Below are positions 43,856 to 56,550 of a DNA stretch of 64,000 nt, piece by piece; within the stretch, counting starts at the first letter, position 1; each line of letters begins with the position of its first letter. The notes beneath the pieces are model-generated. The model saw only the letters and a program-made list of their open reading frames with translations, did no database searches and was not told the origin of the DNA. Source of the stretch: Warburgia ugandensis (Eukaryota > Streptophyta > Magnoliopsida > Canellales > Canellaceae); NCBI GenBank assembly GCA_035236585.1, contig CP141127.1, forward strand, positions 73,947,495 through 74,011,494. Direction: 5' to 3'. The position numbers and the translations under genes are program-made.

Positions 43856-44455
43856 GGGATATTACAAGTCATATTTTTATATATTTAAGCATCATAATCA
43901 TTCATTAACATTTATATAACATGCATCTAAATAACTGTATCTAAGATAAATAATCATAACTTAACAGTTCATGTAAAACAAGTAAATGTTATTAAAATGC
44001 TAAAGCCATAATTTTGACAATCTCTCATGCCAATAAAAATCCAAACTCGTATTAGCATCATCACCCATCTAGCATCCAAGTCGTGGGCTCTTCTGCCAAA
44101 CCATCACCTTGCTCTCTTAGAGCAGAAATACAAAAATCATAAGATCACATTATTCTCGTGTATAGCCTGGCCAAATCATGGGCTGCCTATACCTAGTAAG
44201 GACTCATCACTACATCCTCATAGGGCCTATGGCTAACATCGAGAGGCTGTCATGCTCACCACAATCGAGATGTCACTCTTTGGGCATCTGGTATTAACAC
44301 CTCTAGTATTTACAGGCTAGGAGGCCCAACCCATACAACCTCCTAGAATAGTTCTCATTAGGATTCATCATCATCCCTTTGTCTAAACTAAGAAATAACA
44401 GATACCTCTGTACCTTATACAACTTGCAAAATTTGAAACAAAACCTTAGCATATA

Positions 44456-45070
44456 CATCAAAACATGATCACACTATAGCTCTCTTTCAAGCTAAAAACT
44501 GAACATCAAAACATGGATCACACAATTGCTCTCTTCCAAGCAAAAATTGAACATCAAAGTGTATCCTTTCAAGAAAAAAATCAAATATCAACACATGGAT
44601 TGCAAAATAGCTTTCTTTCAAGCAAAAACCAAACATCAAAACATGAATCATATAGTAGCTTTCTTCCAAGTAAAGTGAAACATCAAAATGTCATTTCAAA
44701 TACCCAAAATCCATCAAGTACAAGGGCATAGAATCATGCTAAAATCAAACATCCAAGTACTTCATTGAAGAACCAAAAATCGTCAATTATAAGGGTATAG
44801 CATCATGTCAGAACCTAACAACAAAGCATCATATTAAAGACCCAAAACTATCAATTACAAAAGTATCCAGTTGGGATAAAAACAGAACATATGGGAGGCA
44901 TAGCACCATACTAAAAAACAATGTCAAAGCATCATATGGAAGACCCAAAAACTATCAATTACAAGGCATCCATCTGGGCTAAAAATTAAACATATGGGCT
45001 AAAACCGAACATCAAGCATCATACGGAAGACCCAAAAACTATCAATTACAAGGCAAACATTTGGGCTAAA
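44456..45070 (-). repeat. Short degenerate tandem repeats inside LTR
   Basis: Two families in series: about five units of 'acatcaaaacatggatcac' plus 'agctctctttcaagc' spaced roughly 60 bases (44456-44690), then about five units containing 'agacccaaaaactatcaatt' (44700-45070). The right LTR carries fewer units of each (51290-51590), so the LTRs differ in copy number. Confidence 0.7.
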
Positions 45071-45211
45071 AATTGAATGTAAAGGGACATGATAATAAGA
45101 AAAGGAAGTTTTAAACCTTTCAAACCATTTCAAAACTCTTTGAAACTTGGTAATTTGAGATCCACCTACCTCTTATGGCAGTTTTTTGAAGTTTCGTGCA
45201 TTTTTCCTTAG

Positions 45212-45213
<2 letters not shown>

Positions 45214-45304
<91 letters not shown>
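45214..45304 (+). repeat. (CT)45 microsatellite
   Basis: Uninterrupted CT dinucleotides over 91 bases inside the left LTR. The matching position of the right LTR (about 51595-51640) has only an irregular pyrimidine tract. The ORF 45196-45432 with a poly-SL stretch is an artefact of this repeat. Confidence 0.98.
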
Positions 45305-45306
<2 letters not shown>

Positions 45307-45738
45307 TCCTTTTGCTTTAATTATTCATTTCTTTCTTTTTCTTTCCTTCTTAACATCTTTTTCACTCTTCCCACCCTAGCTGCACTTACTAAGGCAGCCC
45401 ATACTCTCTCACATGGAGAATATGACAAGTAACTTGGTAGCTTGGTTGATAAGACAGGCATCTAACATGTGGTCCCCATTTGTCAATGCATACAAAAACA
45501 AAATATGTGAGGTGCCCTTATCAATTTCAAAAACTTGGCTCATCGACTGTGTGGGGCCCTAACATCATATTTGTGACATCTTGATGTTGTTAGAAAGCTC
45601 CTTTTGAGCTTTGTCTGCCCATTGAGATATCATCATTCAATTGTTCCATTCTCAAAAATCCAATTTTCACATTTGAGAAGAATCCTTGTTTGTCATTAAT
45701 CACAAAATGGTTACAAAATCTTCAATCATTACATCACT

Positions 45739-45775
45739 ACCCCCTTCAAGGAATTTCATCCCCAAAATCCTTCTC
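45739..45775 (-). promoter_or_regulatory. Polypurine tract and pol end of second chromovirus
   Basis: The minus strand reads GGATTTTGGGGATGAAATT then CCTTGAAGGGGGTAG, the conserved chromovirus pol end followed by the tract, five bases from the LTR start at 45733. Confidence 0.75.
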
Positions 45776-47380
45776 AACTTCAATTAACAAATAGTTTTGG
45801 GTGTTTCTCTCTCATCTCAGATTCCAATTCTCATGTTGCCTCTTCAACTAAATGATTTTGTTAGAACACTCTAACTAGAGGAATCTCTTTGTTCCTCAAC
45901 TTTTGGTCTCTTTTATGCAAAATTCAAATAGAATTTATCTCAAATGTTCAAAATCAGCTACTGCACCGTGGGCACCTTTTCAAGCACATTTGAAGGATTA
46001 GGCATAATATACCTCTGCAACATGAAAATGTGAAAAACATTATGAAATTTTAATAGTTTTGGTAGTAAGGTTAGCCAATATGCCACCAAACCAATCCTAT
46101 CTAGAATCTCAAAGGGATTGATGGATTAATGACTTAGTTTTCCTTTCATTACAAACCTCATGACCCCCTTAATTGAGGAGATCTTTAAAAACACATTTTC
46201 ACCAACCTCAAAATTGAAGTCTCTGTTCCTCTTCTTGACATAGCTTTTATGTCTACTCTGAGCTGCAAGGAGCCGTTTCCTAATGAGTCTCACCTTTTGG
46301 TTCATTGTTCCACTAATTTTGACTACACATATATGTTCTCATCAGCTTCATTCTACCATGTCGTTGGATGGCAAGGTCTCCCATATAAGGCCTCACATGG
46401 ATTCATTCCAATGCTTGAGTAGAAAATGCTCTTGTATATGAAGTCAACAAATACTAAACTCTCATCTCAGTTCCTCTTCTATTCAATTGCACATGCTCTT
46501 AGCATGTCTTCCAAAGTCTTAATCACCCTTTCACACTTTCCATCCATCTAAGGATGAAAGGCCATACTGAAGGTCAATGATAATTGTAAAGACTTTAGCA
46601 CACATCTCTAGAACTGTGAGGTGAACTAGTTGCCCCTCTCGAAAGTGTTAATCACTAATATCTCATACAAGCTCACAAGTTCTTTAATATACAATTGTGC
46701 TAAAATTGTCAAAAGACTAATTTTGTTGGATTGGGAGGAAGTGCACCAATTTCATTAGTTGATCAACCACCATCCGTATTATGTCATGCTTGATCATTGT
46801 CTTAGGTAAACCACAATGAAGTCCATGAGCAATATAATCCCACGTTCACTTAAGAAGCACAAGGGGTGATAATAGTTCCTCTAGACTTTGATGCTTGGCC
46901 TTGACCTGCTACACCTCAAGCATCACATATCACACTCTTCCACATCATTCTTCATGCTATTCCACCAAAAGTGTCCTTTAAGATCATAATACATTTTGTT
47001 CCACCAGATAAATGATATGCTATGATTGGTGTGCCTCCCTAAAGATTTGTTGCCCCAATTCGACACTCACTAAAACCATCAATCTCCCATGCATTTGAAC
47101 ACTACCATTTGCTTCCCGATAAAGCCCAGGCTTCTAACTAGTTTTTGTGTCTTGTCATCATCCTCTACATATGAAGGACTCTCTCAACAATGAGAGATTT
47201 AATTGCATTTTCCATGAATGGTTTTCCATCCCCTTGCTAAATTTTTGGTCTACACACGCAAACACTTCCTTCAACAATTTCCACCTTCTGAGAAGCATGC
47301 TCATACACATCCTTTGTGTCTTCTAGCTCAATGTATTGGCTACTACATTGGTCTTTCCCAGATGATTTAGATAGAGAAGT
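45776..47380 (-). pseudogene. Chromovirus integrase and C-terminal remnant
   Basis: Minus-strand blocks in the right order, split by many stops. About 47329-47364 reads GKTNVVANTLS (the post-RNase H ADALSRK-type block). About 46738-46776 reads VVDQLMKLVHFLPIQ (integrase core). About 46200-46250 reads VKKRNRDFNFEVGENVFLKI. About 46075-46145 has the PFEILDRIGLVAYWLTLLPK block and 46000-46060 HNVFHIFMLQRYIM. These are the integrase and its C-terminal GPY/F-type domain of a Tekay/Del-like element. Confidence 0.75.
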
Positions 47381-48520
47381 GGTAGTCTTTTAAGTACTCC
47401 ACCAATCTTCTTTGTCTCATGTTTAAGCCTTGCTATGAGATGATATACCTAAGACTCTTGTAATCCATGAACACATCAAACTTCTCCCTGTGCAAGCAAT
47501 GCATCCAATTCTTTAAGCAGAAAACCATAGCTACCAATGCCAGATCATGAGTAGGGTACTTAATCTCATGCTTCTTTGGCTATTGAGAAGCATATGCAAT
47601 CACACACAACCCCCCAACACACCCCCAATCCCTTGCTTAAGGAATTACTAAAATCGTTAAACACCCATTACATGATGGTAAGTATCGGTGCAATGGTTAT
47701 CTTACTCTTCAATTCCTAGAAGCTTGCTTCACATGCATCATCCAAAACACATCTCACATCTTCGTTAGTCAAATTAGTCAATAGTAAGACAATGCGTGAG
47801 GATCCCTCAATAAACCTATTGTAGTTTCCTGCGAGACCAAGGAAACTTCATATCTCAATCACCATCTTGGGTGTCTCCCACTCCTCCACAACCTCTACCT
47901 TTGTTGGGTCTATAGCAACTCCATTCTTTGAAATGACATGCTCCAAAAAGTTAACTTCCTCCAATGAAAATTCACACTTGCCAAATATGGTAAAAAAAGT
48001 AGTGTCCTAAGCATGTCCAACACCACATGCTAGTGTTCCTAATGTTCTATTTAACTTGATAAATAGACAAGAATGTCATCCACAAAAACGATGATGAATT
48101 TTTCAAGGAAGGTCTTAAACAACCTGTTTATAAGGTCCACAAATGCATCTGGAGTGTTTATCAACCCAAATGGCATTACTCAAAATCCATAGCATCTGTA
48201 TCGGGTCTTGAATGCCATCTTTGAGATATCCTCTTCTCTGATCCTCAATTGATGATAACCATCCTCAAATGAATCTTTGAAAAGACCCTAGCTAACTGAA
48301 GCTAGTGAAAGAAGTCATCAATGAGGGGTAGAGGATACTTGCTCTTTATTGCGACTTTGTTAAGCATTTGTTAGTCAATGCAAATTCTCATTGACCCATC
48401 CTTCTTTATGACAAAAAGAACTGGTGCTCACCATGGCACAACACTGGGTCTAATGAATCCTTCATATGGAAATTCTTATAGGTAGTTCATCAGCTCTTTC
48501 AACTTTGCTGAGGTCATTCT
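47381..48520 (-). pseudogene. Chromovirus RT-RNase H remnant (second element)
   Basis: On the minus strand from right to left: KLKELMNYL near 48480-48510; APVLFVIKKDGSMRICID near 48378-48432; LNKVAIKSKYPLPLIDDF near 48310-48372; and the RT active site as FVDDILV with FVDD at 48075-48086. RNase H is less clear, over 47450-47850. Stops every 20-50 codons. Order and motifs match the first chromovirus, but the sequences are clearly different copies. Confidence 0.8.
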
Positions 48521-48599
48521 ATATGGCACTTTTGAGATGGAAGCTATGCCTAGTATCAATTTGATAATGAATAAATCTTCTGCTTGGGTGGTGAACTTA

Positions 48600-49000
48600 G
48601 TAGCACCTCAAAAAATAATCTAAGAATTCCCTGACCTATGCCACCTCCTCTAGCCTAGGTTTGCAAACTTCCACAACCTCAATTCTAACCAAAAAGGCCT
48701 AACATCCCTTGGCAATGTGTCTAGCTACCTTCATGATAGAAATGACACATGACCCTAAAAAATCTTGTTTTTCTAAAAAGGAGATTATCACCTCTCCCTC
48801 AACATCAAAGGTTACCTTCATCTTGCAATAGTCAATTGTTGCCTAATGCAAGACCAACCAATCCATGCAAGATGAAAGAGTGCATAAAACCCAAATGGAA
48901 AACAACTTTTATAGGTGTATCATGAATGAGAAGAGTACCTTCAACCATTGCATTTAGTAGCAACACTTGTCCTAACGTGATGGTGGATACTCACCCTTGG
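48600..49000 (-). pseudogene. Probable protease region of second chromovirus
   Basis: Lies between the zinc knuckle and RT, where protease belongs. Readable pieces include SSCMDWLVLH near 48855-48890 and VTFDVEGEVIISFLEKQDF near 48760-48815, matching the area after the active site. I do not see an intact D-T/S-G motif. The call rests mainly on position. Confidence 0.5.
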
Positions 49001-49009
49001 ATCCTAAGA

Positions 49010-50000
49010 TTTGGATCTTTTTGGACCTCTCCCTCCTTTTCCTTTTTTGGCAGTCTTTAGCAAGTGTCCTGCCTCTATGCAATTGTAACACCTAAATTTT
49101 GTAATAAGGCATGATGTGCTTGGATGGTACTTCCTGCATCGTGGGCATAGTTTGGATTCAGGTATCTTTTCTTTGTTGCCAAACTAAAGCTTTCATGATT
49201 GCTAAGACCTCAAAGACTGCATGGGCCACTTTTCTTTGCCGAAATGTCCACTAACACAAATATTCTTCTCCATTTCCTTTTGGAAAATGGAAGCCATTTC
49301 CATCTCTCTTGCCACGGTGGTAGACTAGATTTCGAGGACATTGCTCCTCAACCTAGAAGTCAAATCGTCAATGAATTTCTTAGCCACTTTCTCATCAAAT
49401 GCACACACTTGGAGTGAATCTCCAGTTTGTAGTGAACTTATTCTTTTGTATTGAATTATCAACAAGTCTCCTTGTTCAAAAGTTAAGAATTCTTTTTCTT
49501 TCTATATTTGAATATGCGAGGGAAAGTACTCATTGAAGAAGACTGTTTCGAACTCTCCCTATGGAATGGCATAGTTGCCTACAAAATGAGTTTTTTCCGT
49601 GGTCTACCCCTAGAATGTCGCCTCACTAATCATCACAAATGTTGTCGTAATCACTTTTTTCTCTTCAAGAACTTCCATTACCCTAAGAACTTTCTCAACT
49701 TTGAACATCCAAGTCTCAACTGCATCCAACTTGTCCTATTCAGAGAATGGGGTGTCATCTTCTTGAATTTGTTAAGCAGGTTTTCTTCCCCACTTGTGTT
49801 TCCTCCTAAAGCTCCTACTCCTCCACTTGGTGTTGCTTGTGGTTGGTTCTACGACACTACCTAAGTTGTTGCACCAATAATTGGATAGCTTCACACATCG
49901 CATTCCCTTACTCTAGTGAGCCAGTGGAGGTGCTAATGGGTCTTTGGTGTTACATCATCATCTCTCCTTATGGGCAGATGTTCTAAAAAATAGAGCAATC
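49010..50000 (-). pseudogene. Gag with zinc knuckle, second chromovirus
   Basis: Near 49065-49150 the minus strand reads CPRCRKYHPSTSC and then CYNCIEAGHLLKTA, an array of CX2CX4H-type knuckles with the last cysteine lost. The capsid region lies beyond to about 49900. Plus-strand ORFs 49199-49417 and 49508-49864 are shadows of it. Gag would form the particle and bind RNA; this copy is broken. Confidence 0.65.
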
Positions 50001-52083
50001 CTATGTGAGTACTTTCTCTTTTACTCACACAAGAAGCAAAAGTTTCTTGTTTTGTTGACCATTCATAACTTTTCATTATGTAATTAACTGTGAATGACAT
50101 AAACCTAGGATCCTAGTTTTTAAAACACAATTATCTTTTATAAAATTATTTTAGAAAGGTGAGATCTCCATTTGAAAGTTTCATTTATAAGAAATTCATG
50201 CAGAAAAACCTTTATCATTGAAACTTGTTTCCATAAAGCTCGAGTTTTAACCATCCAAAACTTGCAGATAGAAAAATACCAGACTCGCATCTTAGTCCCA
50301 TCAATTTTCATTTTATTTCAAAGTCATTTCCAAGGTTTGTTGGTCATAGACCATTTATAATGTAATCAGCAATAAAATATAGTTTAGCACTTTTTACATG
50401 AATACATTCATATCCAACAATTTAGCATAAGAAAAATAAATTCCAAAATGTCTTGTGCCTAACATTTCTTTGTCAATTCTTATCTCTTGTACCTTCACTC
50501 CTCACTACTAGTCTTTCTGAACTGATCTGAATTGTTTTCATAGGTTGAGTATATGAGTATACTTAGCAGGTAGAACTAGGACTGCAAAATCAAAATCGAT
50601 GGCATCACAACATGCATCTCATACATACATACTATATAGTTTTGAAAGTACATTTTTGTCCATACAAAATTTCATGACTAACTTCTTATTAATCATATCT
50701 TGCAATGCATCACAATCATTCGATATCATTCATATAGCATACATCTCAATATCTCTATCTACATAAGAGAAATAATCATAACTTGACATTTTAAGTAAAA
50801 CAAGATGCACTAAATCTCATTAAAATGATAAAACATTAAAGTGCACTCTCTCGTTTTTACAAAATTCCAAACACATATTGGCATCATCTACCAAATACGT
50901 CATGAGTACTAATTGATCAACCAAACCACATGTTCTTCTTTTGAATAGTCATCTTATTCGTCGAGAGCATAAATAAATATGTATGGGATCACACTATGCT
51001 CATGAACAGCCTTGTTAAATTGTGTGTCTACCATTACCCAGGTGGGACTCACCTCCGCATCCTCATGGTTCCCACAGCTAACATTGAGAGGATGTTGTGA
51101 TCACCAACAATCAAGATACCACTCTTTGGACCTTTAGAGTTTGGAGGCCAGGGAGGCCGACCTGCACAACCTTCTAACATAGTTCCCACCAAGCTTCATC
51201 GTCATCCTTCTATTTAAAACATGATATCTCAGGTAACTCTATATGCTATATAACTTACAAAATTTCAAGAAAAAACTATACACATCAAAATATGATCGCA
51301 TGATAGCTCGCTTTCAAGCTAAAAACTGAACATCAAAACGTGGATCACATGACAGATTCCTTTCAAGCAAAAACTGAACATTGACACATAAATCACACAA
51401 TAGCTTTCTTTTAAGGAAAAATCAAACATCAAGACTTGGATCACATGATAGCTTTTTTTCAAACAGAACTGAACACCAAAACTTCATTTTGAAGACCCAA
51501 AAACTATCAATCACAAGGGCATAGCATATGGTCTAAAAATTAAACATATGAAAGGCATAACAACGCGCTAAACTGAACATCTAAGCATCATATTGAAGAA
51601 TTTCTTCTCTTCTTTCCTTTCTTTTTCTTTTTCCGCTTTGTTTTGTTGCTTCTTCCTCTCCTCCTTTTGTTTTCTTCCTTTTTCTTTCATTCCTTGTTCT
51701 TCTCTTTTCATTTTCCTTCTTAACAACTTTTCACTCTCCCAATCCTAGCTGCACTTACCAAGATAGCCCATACTCTCGCACTTGGAGAGTATAACAGCTA
51801 ACGGCATACCTTGGGTACCAAGGTTGGCATCTAATATATGGCCCCCATTTTTCAATGCATATAGAAACCAAATGTGAGGGGGTGCCCTATGAATTTCAAA
51901 TACTTGGTTCACCGGCAGTGCAAGGCCCTGACGGCAAATTTATAACATCTTGACATTCTTAAATTCCATTGAGGTCTCATTCTTCAATTGTTGTGTTCTC
52001 AAAAATTCAATTTTCACATTTGACAAAAGAAATCCTTGTCTTTCATTAATCACTAAATGGTTATAAAATTTTGGGTCATTATA
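50001..52083 (-). repeat. 5' LTR of second chromovirus
   Basis: Right edge at 52083 (minus strand starts TATAATGACCC, where TG has become TA). Includes the conserved 'gagtatatgagtatact' block at 50549, like the one at 22345 in the LARD-like element. The left limit is approximate: I see no clear TGGTATCAGAGC-type primer-binding site between 49900 and 50150. Confidence 0.65.
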
Positions 52084-53071
52084 GATGAGCCTAGAGATGT
52101 CCACCCAGAGAACTTTGCCTCCTCTAATTTCAAGCTCTAATCGTTTCTGTCCTCCCCAACCTGATCCACAAATTGCATCTATGCATTTTCTCTTTAGTCA
52201 CCGCATCTCCACATCTACTTCATAAGGAGAGCTTGATTAAATAGCCTTGTGGCTCTTAAACCAAGCCCTCCTTGAGACTTTAGCTTGCGTAGAATTTTAT
52301 GAAATTTTTATTTCTCATCAGTCCCACTCGAAAGAAATCTCCTTTGAATCATTTCAAGTTTCCACTGCTGCCAAATATTTAAACAATGATAGAGCTATAT
52401 GGGGATGTTCCTTAGAGCGGATATTATAAGAGTAACATGGCCTCTCGTCTAAAAGTACGTTTTTCGGCAAGAGAGCTTATTTTCCACCCTTTCTATGACC
52501 TTAGACCATTGATGAAAAGAAGGCCTGGCCAAGAGAATAGACAGCCCAAATATGTAGCTGGGTATTTTCAATTGGAAATCCAATAGCTGTTGCAAATTTT
52601 GAATATTATCTTGTGGCTTGTTGTAACTTAGAATATTTAATTTGCTGAAATTTACTCGTTGGTCTGAAACAATTTCAAAAGTCTCATTACACCTTAACGT
52701 TCATTTTATGAAATGATTCTTTGCCTGTAAAGATCAACAAATCATCAGCAAATTATAGTTGTTTGATAATAAGTGGATCATTTCGGATACTAATTCCTCC
52801 TATCCAACACAAAGAATATGCCTTATTCAGTAATTCGCTCAAACATTCCCTGAGAATAGTAAAAAGGAACTGCAAAAGGGGATCTTCTTGCTTGAAACCT
52901 CTAGAAGCTCCAAAATATTATTTAGGCGAGCCATTAATCAAAATGAAAATCAAGGAATGTTCCACACGTTTCCGTTGTAACCCCAATTTCCTCATCCTGT
53001 ATCAAAGGAATTGCCAATGAACTCAATCATACGCTTTTTTCAAAATCAATTTTACATAGAATGCATTTGCC
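52084..53071 (-). pseudogene. L1-type LINE reverse transcriptase fragment
   Basis: Minus-strand blocks of a plant L1 RT: KIDFEK then (frameshift) AYD near 53035-53060; FSVLINGSPK-like VLINGSPK near 52945; YFGASRGFKQEDPLLQFLFT near 52870-52930; GGISIRNDPLIIKQ near 52765-52805; and the active site FADDLLIF with FADD at 52741-52752. A downstream part (52450-52600) reads ILLARPSFHQW. Order is correct but frames shift. The left end is cut by the chromovirus LTR. Confidence 0.8.
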
Positions 53072-53305
53072 TCACACTTTGAAATCAGCTAAGATTGCTT
53101 CATTTTCTACCAAAGCCGCATCTAAAGTTTGTAATTTTTGAACAAAGGCATGCTGAGATGGATTTTCACCTTGTTCTTGTATATCGAACAATGAGAGAAA
53201 TAGGTTATCTATATAATCAATTAGATCTAGATAGCCTTCTATCCCTTTGTCCAAATTGCCTAAAAGACTTTCAGCCGCTCCGTCACCTTGATTATATTCT
53301 AAGAG
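53072..53305 (-). pseudogene. Unrecognised open segment between two LINE pieces
   Basis: The minus-strand ORF (start at 53377, within the neighbouring LINE tail) is open through this stretch. Key pieces are GDGAAESLLGNLDKGIEGYL, DLIDYIDNLFLSLFD and ENPSQHAFVQKLQTLDAALV. It is acidic and leucine-rich with helix-forming composition. I do not recognise a LINE domain or a plant family. It lies exactly between a poly(A) tail (53306-53317) and an RT fragment, so it may be original target DNA, a gene fragment, or a LINE-2 ORF portion. Confidence 0.4.
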
Positions 53306-53559
53306 TTTTTTTTTTTTGAATGGTGCGAAAAATTTGTCGATGAAATGAACCATCATAAGATCGAGGTGATCAAACAAGCCTTAAAGCCTCAATAAACAAG
53401 GGAATAAGTGTCACCATCAAGAAGGCTCAAGAATGGTAATACAGGGCAAAAGGTTGCCCAGCAGCTCACCAGACGTCCTCTATGACTCAGGACAAAGTTT
53501 AATTGCTCATTGGAATTGAAAGATCGTCCGTGTTGAAGGAAGAAACGAACCCCACATTT

Positions 53560-53810
53560 GAATGCCTTCTTTAGCTAATTCCTGCTACATCATTCACCGA
53601 TATAAGGATCTGACAAAAGACAACCATCGTCAATTTATGGCTCCAAGGCACTTCCAATTTATGGCTAAGCGAAGAAATTACATCCTTGGAGTCTACCTGA
53701 ATAATGATTGGTTTAGGCTCCAGCAGTGCAGCAATTTTAAAAGTCATGTGCTGCATGAATCTCTACGTCAATTGCAAAACCATCCTCTGTTCTGGCCACA
53801 AATTCCACCA
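53560..53810 (-). pseudogene. LINE RNase H domain remnant
   Basis: The minus-strand ORF 53571-53756 reads KIAALLEPKPIIIQVDSKDV ISSL, with the typical E...D-S..V pattern of plant LINE RNase H (RVT_3), then VPWSHKLTMVVFCQIL. It lies 3' of the zf-RVT block as in plant L1 elements that carry RNase H. Confidence 0.65.
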
Positions 53811-54009
53811 CTTTAACACCCCTGGAGTTCCAAATGACCCCTCCATTACCATTAGCTTTTACAGCTTACTTTTCTGATTTGGAATTTGGCAAGTGCTTCC
53901 CAATTTCGAATAATTTGGTCAAGGGAGTACTCACGAAATTTTGGTGAAGCTGAGACCTAGAAAGCCACCAATCTTATGAGCCTTTCGTCAATTCTATGAG
54001 ATGGTGCAG

Positions 54010-54360
54010 TTCAATTGTGAAAAATGTCATCGTTCCTCTCCTTCCATATTCCACGTGGAAGCAAATAATACTGTTTTAAATAAGATTTGCATCCTTTTTT
54101 GGACCTTCCCAAGATGCCATTGAATGACAAAATCTGCCATCGATCTTGGGAGAGCGAAACTAACATGAAACCATTTGAATAAGGCAAGCCACACTTTGCT
54201 AGGTTTTGAACAATTGAGGAGATGGTTGATGGATTCACCACCTGGTTTGCACAACGCACCCAGGGGCCGACTAGCATCCTCTTCTTTGGAGGAGTTCCTT
54301 AGCAAGGACTTTTTCTGAGACGCAATCCAAGAGAAGGCTGATACTCTCAGGAAGACCAAT
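54010..54360 (-). pseudogene. LINE zf-RVT domain remnant
   Basis: Two overlapping frames (54027-54359 and 54011-54277) together show VSAFSWIASQKK, CKPGGESINHLLNCSK, VWLALFKWFHVSFALPRS and ERNDDIFHN. This is the zinc-binding domain found C-terminal to RT in plant LINEs and in non-LTR-derived host sequences (C..GGE.I.HLL..C). One frameshift lies near 54050. Confidence 0.85.
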
Positions 54361-54949
54361 TTTATTCAGACCACCTCATGACGGAATTCATGGTCTTCAA
54401 TGAAATTCCACTTCCTATAGTAATTCCCATCGAGAACTCCCCTTCTGAGTCATGGACTAAGATTCTTTCATCCTGTGTATCATCGTAGAAATCCTGTGTA
54501 TCATCATAGGTGTTCTTATTGACCAGATTAGGAAGGAAAATTCGCTCTTCTAGAGCTCGAGCACCCCTGCTAAAGTGAAAATTCCGGTGATCGCCCTCTC
54601 CATTCTAGTTCTTAAACATATAGATGCTGCCATTCTTTCTGGTAAAAATCCAAAAGAATCTCGGAAAGCAACCTTTCAAATAATGATCCCCAACCCAGAG
54701 GTGCCATTTCTGACATGAAATTTGCTGCAAGACCAAACCGTTGCAGACAATTTGGAGATATGCTTTCATGTTGAAAACCTCTACCTAGTAATGCATGCCT
54801 CTGGAAGCCACCCGTTTGCGTCTTTCCATATTTTCAATGAGTGACTTCCCTCCAAAGAGCTTTCCTTTCGTGCCCAAATCTCCAACACCATTTGGGCAAC
54901 AACGCTTCTTTGAGAAGAGTGAGTTTCCTGATTTCCATTCAACCATTGG

Positions 54950-56550
54950 CTTTTAGTCTGAATTGGCTTTTAGTCTGCAGACGACATCCGACGTAACTAG
55001 GTGAATTTTATTCTTGTCAATCCTGTCCTTCCAAAGGAACTTTCTCTGTATGGACTCAAGCTTGTAAGTGATTTTTGCTGCGCATTTGAAGAGAGAGAGA
55101 ATATGTCTATATGCCAAAATCTTGCTCAATACACTCTTGATATGAGTAAGCCTCCTGCCTAAAGAAAGTAAGATTCTCTGCCACAATGCCAAACTTCTTC
55201 TCGAATCTCTCCATGATGTGATTCCAAAATTCCACGGGAGGCTTGCCAATACACATCAGCAGACCTAGGTACACGAAAGGAAGCTAATTGACCTGGCAAC
55301 CACGATTACCAGCAATCTCACTCATTTTTTATTGATCATCATTGACTCCGGACACAGGGAAACTGATCTGCTGCCCGACCTAGCCTAAGGATGTGAATAG
55401 TTTTAATCAAAATTTTGATATTGCCTGGGTCTGGCCTAGTCAGGATAACCACATTGTCAGTGTAGTGGAGATGTGAGATTTAGATATTGGAACTGTCAAT
55501 AATGACTCCCTAAATAATTCCGATCTCTTTTCCTTTCTTTGATAGTTGCTTAAAAACCTCTATAATCAGAGGAAATAGGGTTGAAGAGATTGCAGCTCGT
55601 CTCCAACCGCTAGTGATTTGAAAAAATCCATGAGCCGCTCCATTCAAGAGGATAGAGAAGTGCACCAATAAGACACTTCTGAAAATTCATTCCCTCTGTG
55701 ATCGAAAACCCATTCTTCACCATAATGTACAAGGGCAGCCTGGTGCATGAAGCTCCCATGTATGCAGGTTTGGAGAAGGGGTGGACCACAAAGGACCTAA
55801 TAGTACCCAGCCTTACCTTACATTTTGCATGAGGCTGTTTCGACACCTTGAACCTGTGACTTCCAGGTCATATGGTAAATAATTCAACCATTATGCCAAG
55901 GCTAAGATTGAAGAAATGCTAGTCCACTGTCTTGTACCTTCTAGAGGTCAAGTTTGCAGATAATACCCCCTTCATTCGACGATGTCATGGACGCAATACA
56001 TTTATTAACAGTGACTGGCCCATCAAGAATTCATCTACCAAGAAAGTAAAATGTTCCACTAAGATGATGCTACTTAACTTTCTTCAGGACAAGGAAAAGA
56101 ACCTCATACATAATTTTGTAAAGCGAGCCAACCAGGTTAATAGATCTAAAGTTCTTTGCTTGGCAGATGTCCCCACCCTTGGGAGTAAGAACTAGGTAGG
56201 TAGCCCCCATGTCTTGCCTAACGAGTTCTTTTGAGTGGAACTCCTAAAACACTTGAAGAAGAAACATCCTCAATTGTCCCCCAAAATGCCTTATAGAACT
56301 GGAGACAAAAGCCATCCCGATCTGGCGCGGCCTGCCATTTGGTCACCAAGATTGCCTGTTTAATCTCAGCAAGCAAGAAAGAGAAAACAAGCAAATGGTT
56401 CTTCTCATCTGAGATTCTTTGAAAGGTGAAGTGGGTTGGGTCTGGTCTGAATTGGTTATCTGATGAGTAAAGCTTCTGAAAAGTATTGGAGGAATTCCTG
56501 TTCGAAATATCATTGGTCCTGAGTCCACCTATTTCATCCTTCTTCAATCA
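54950..56550 (-). pseudogene. LINE reverse transcriptase remnant
   Basis: Blocks from right to left on the minus strand: the open piece 56218-56547 with LLAEIKQAILVTKWQAAPDR and DGFCLQFYKAFWGTIED; NFRSINLVGSLYKIMYEV near 56115-56165; ILDGPVTVNKC near 55990-56030; IICKLDL near 55945; the active site as YTDN at 55453-55464 (normally YADD); and the C-terminal piece 54953-55249 with LALWQRILLSLGRRLTHIKS and KLESIQRKFLW. The RT would reverse-transcribe LINE RNA at a nick. The mutated active site and stops show it is dead. The segment that should carry the QGDP block (about 55600-55900) is damaged. Confidence 0.85.

Larger units (their letters stand above)
43856..45733 (-). repeat. 3' LTR of second chromovirus (left-truncated)
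   Basis: Collinear with the right LTR from about 50720 to 52083. Shared parts: 'ataatcataactta.ca' (43955 and 50778), the 'ctctttcaagctaaaaactgaacatcaaaac' block given in pieces (44487 and 51317), 'caatcctagctgcacttac'-like text (45372 and 51745), and 'cattaatcacaaaatggtta' (45693 and 52043). The right edge 'cattaca' gives TGTAATG on the minus strand and abuts a polypurine tract. About 700 bases of U5 present in the right LTR are missing here. Confidence 0.75.

Noticed and set aside
45196..45432. ORF with a long poly-SL stretch
   Set aside because: It is the translation of the (CT)45 microsatellite.
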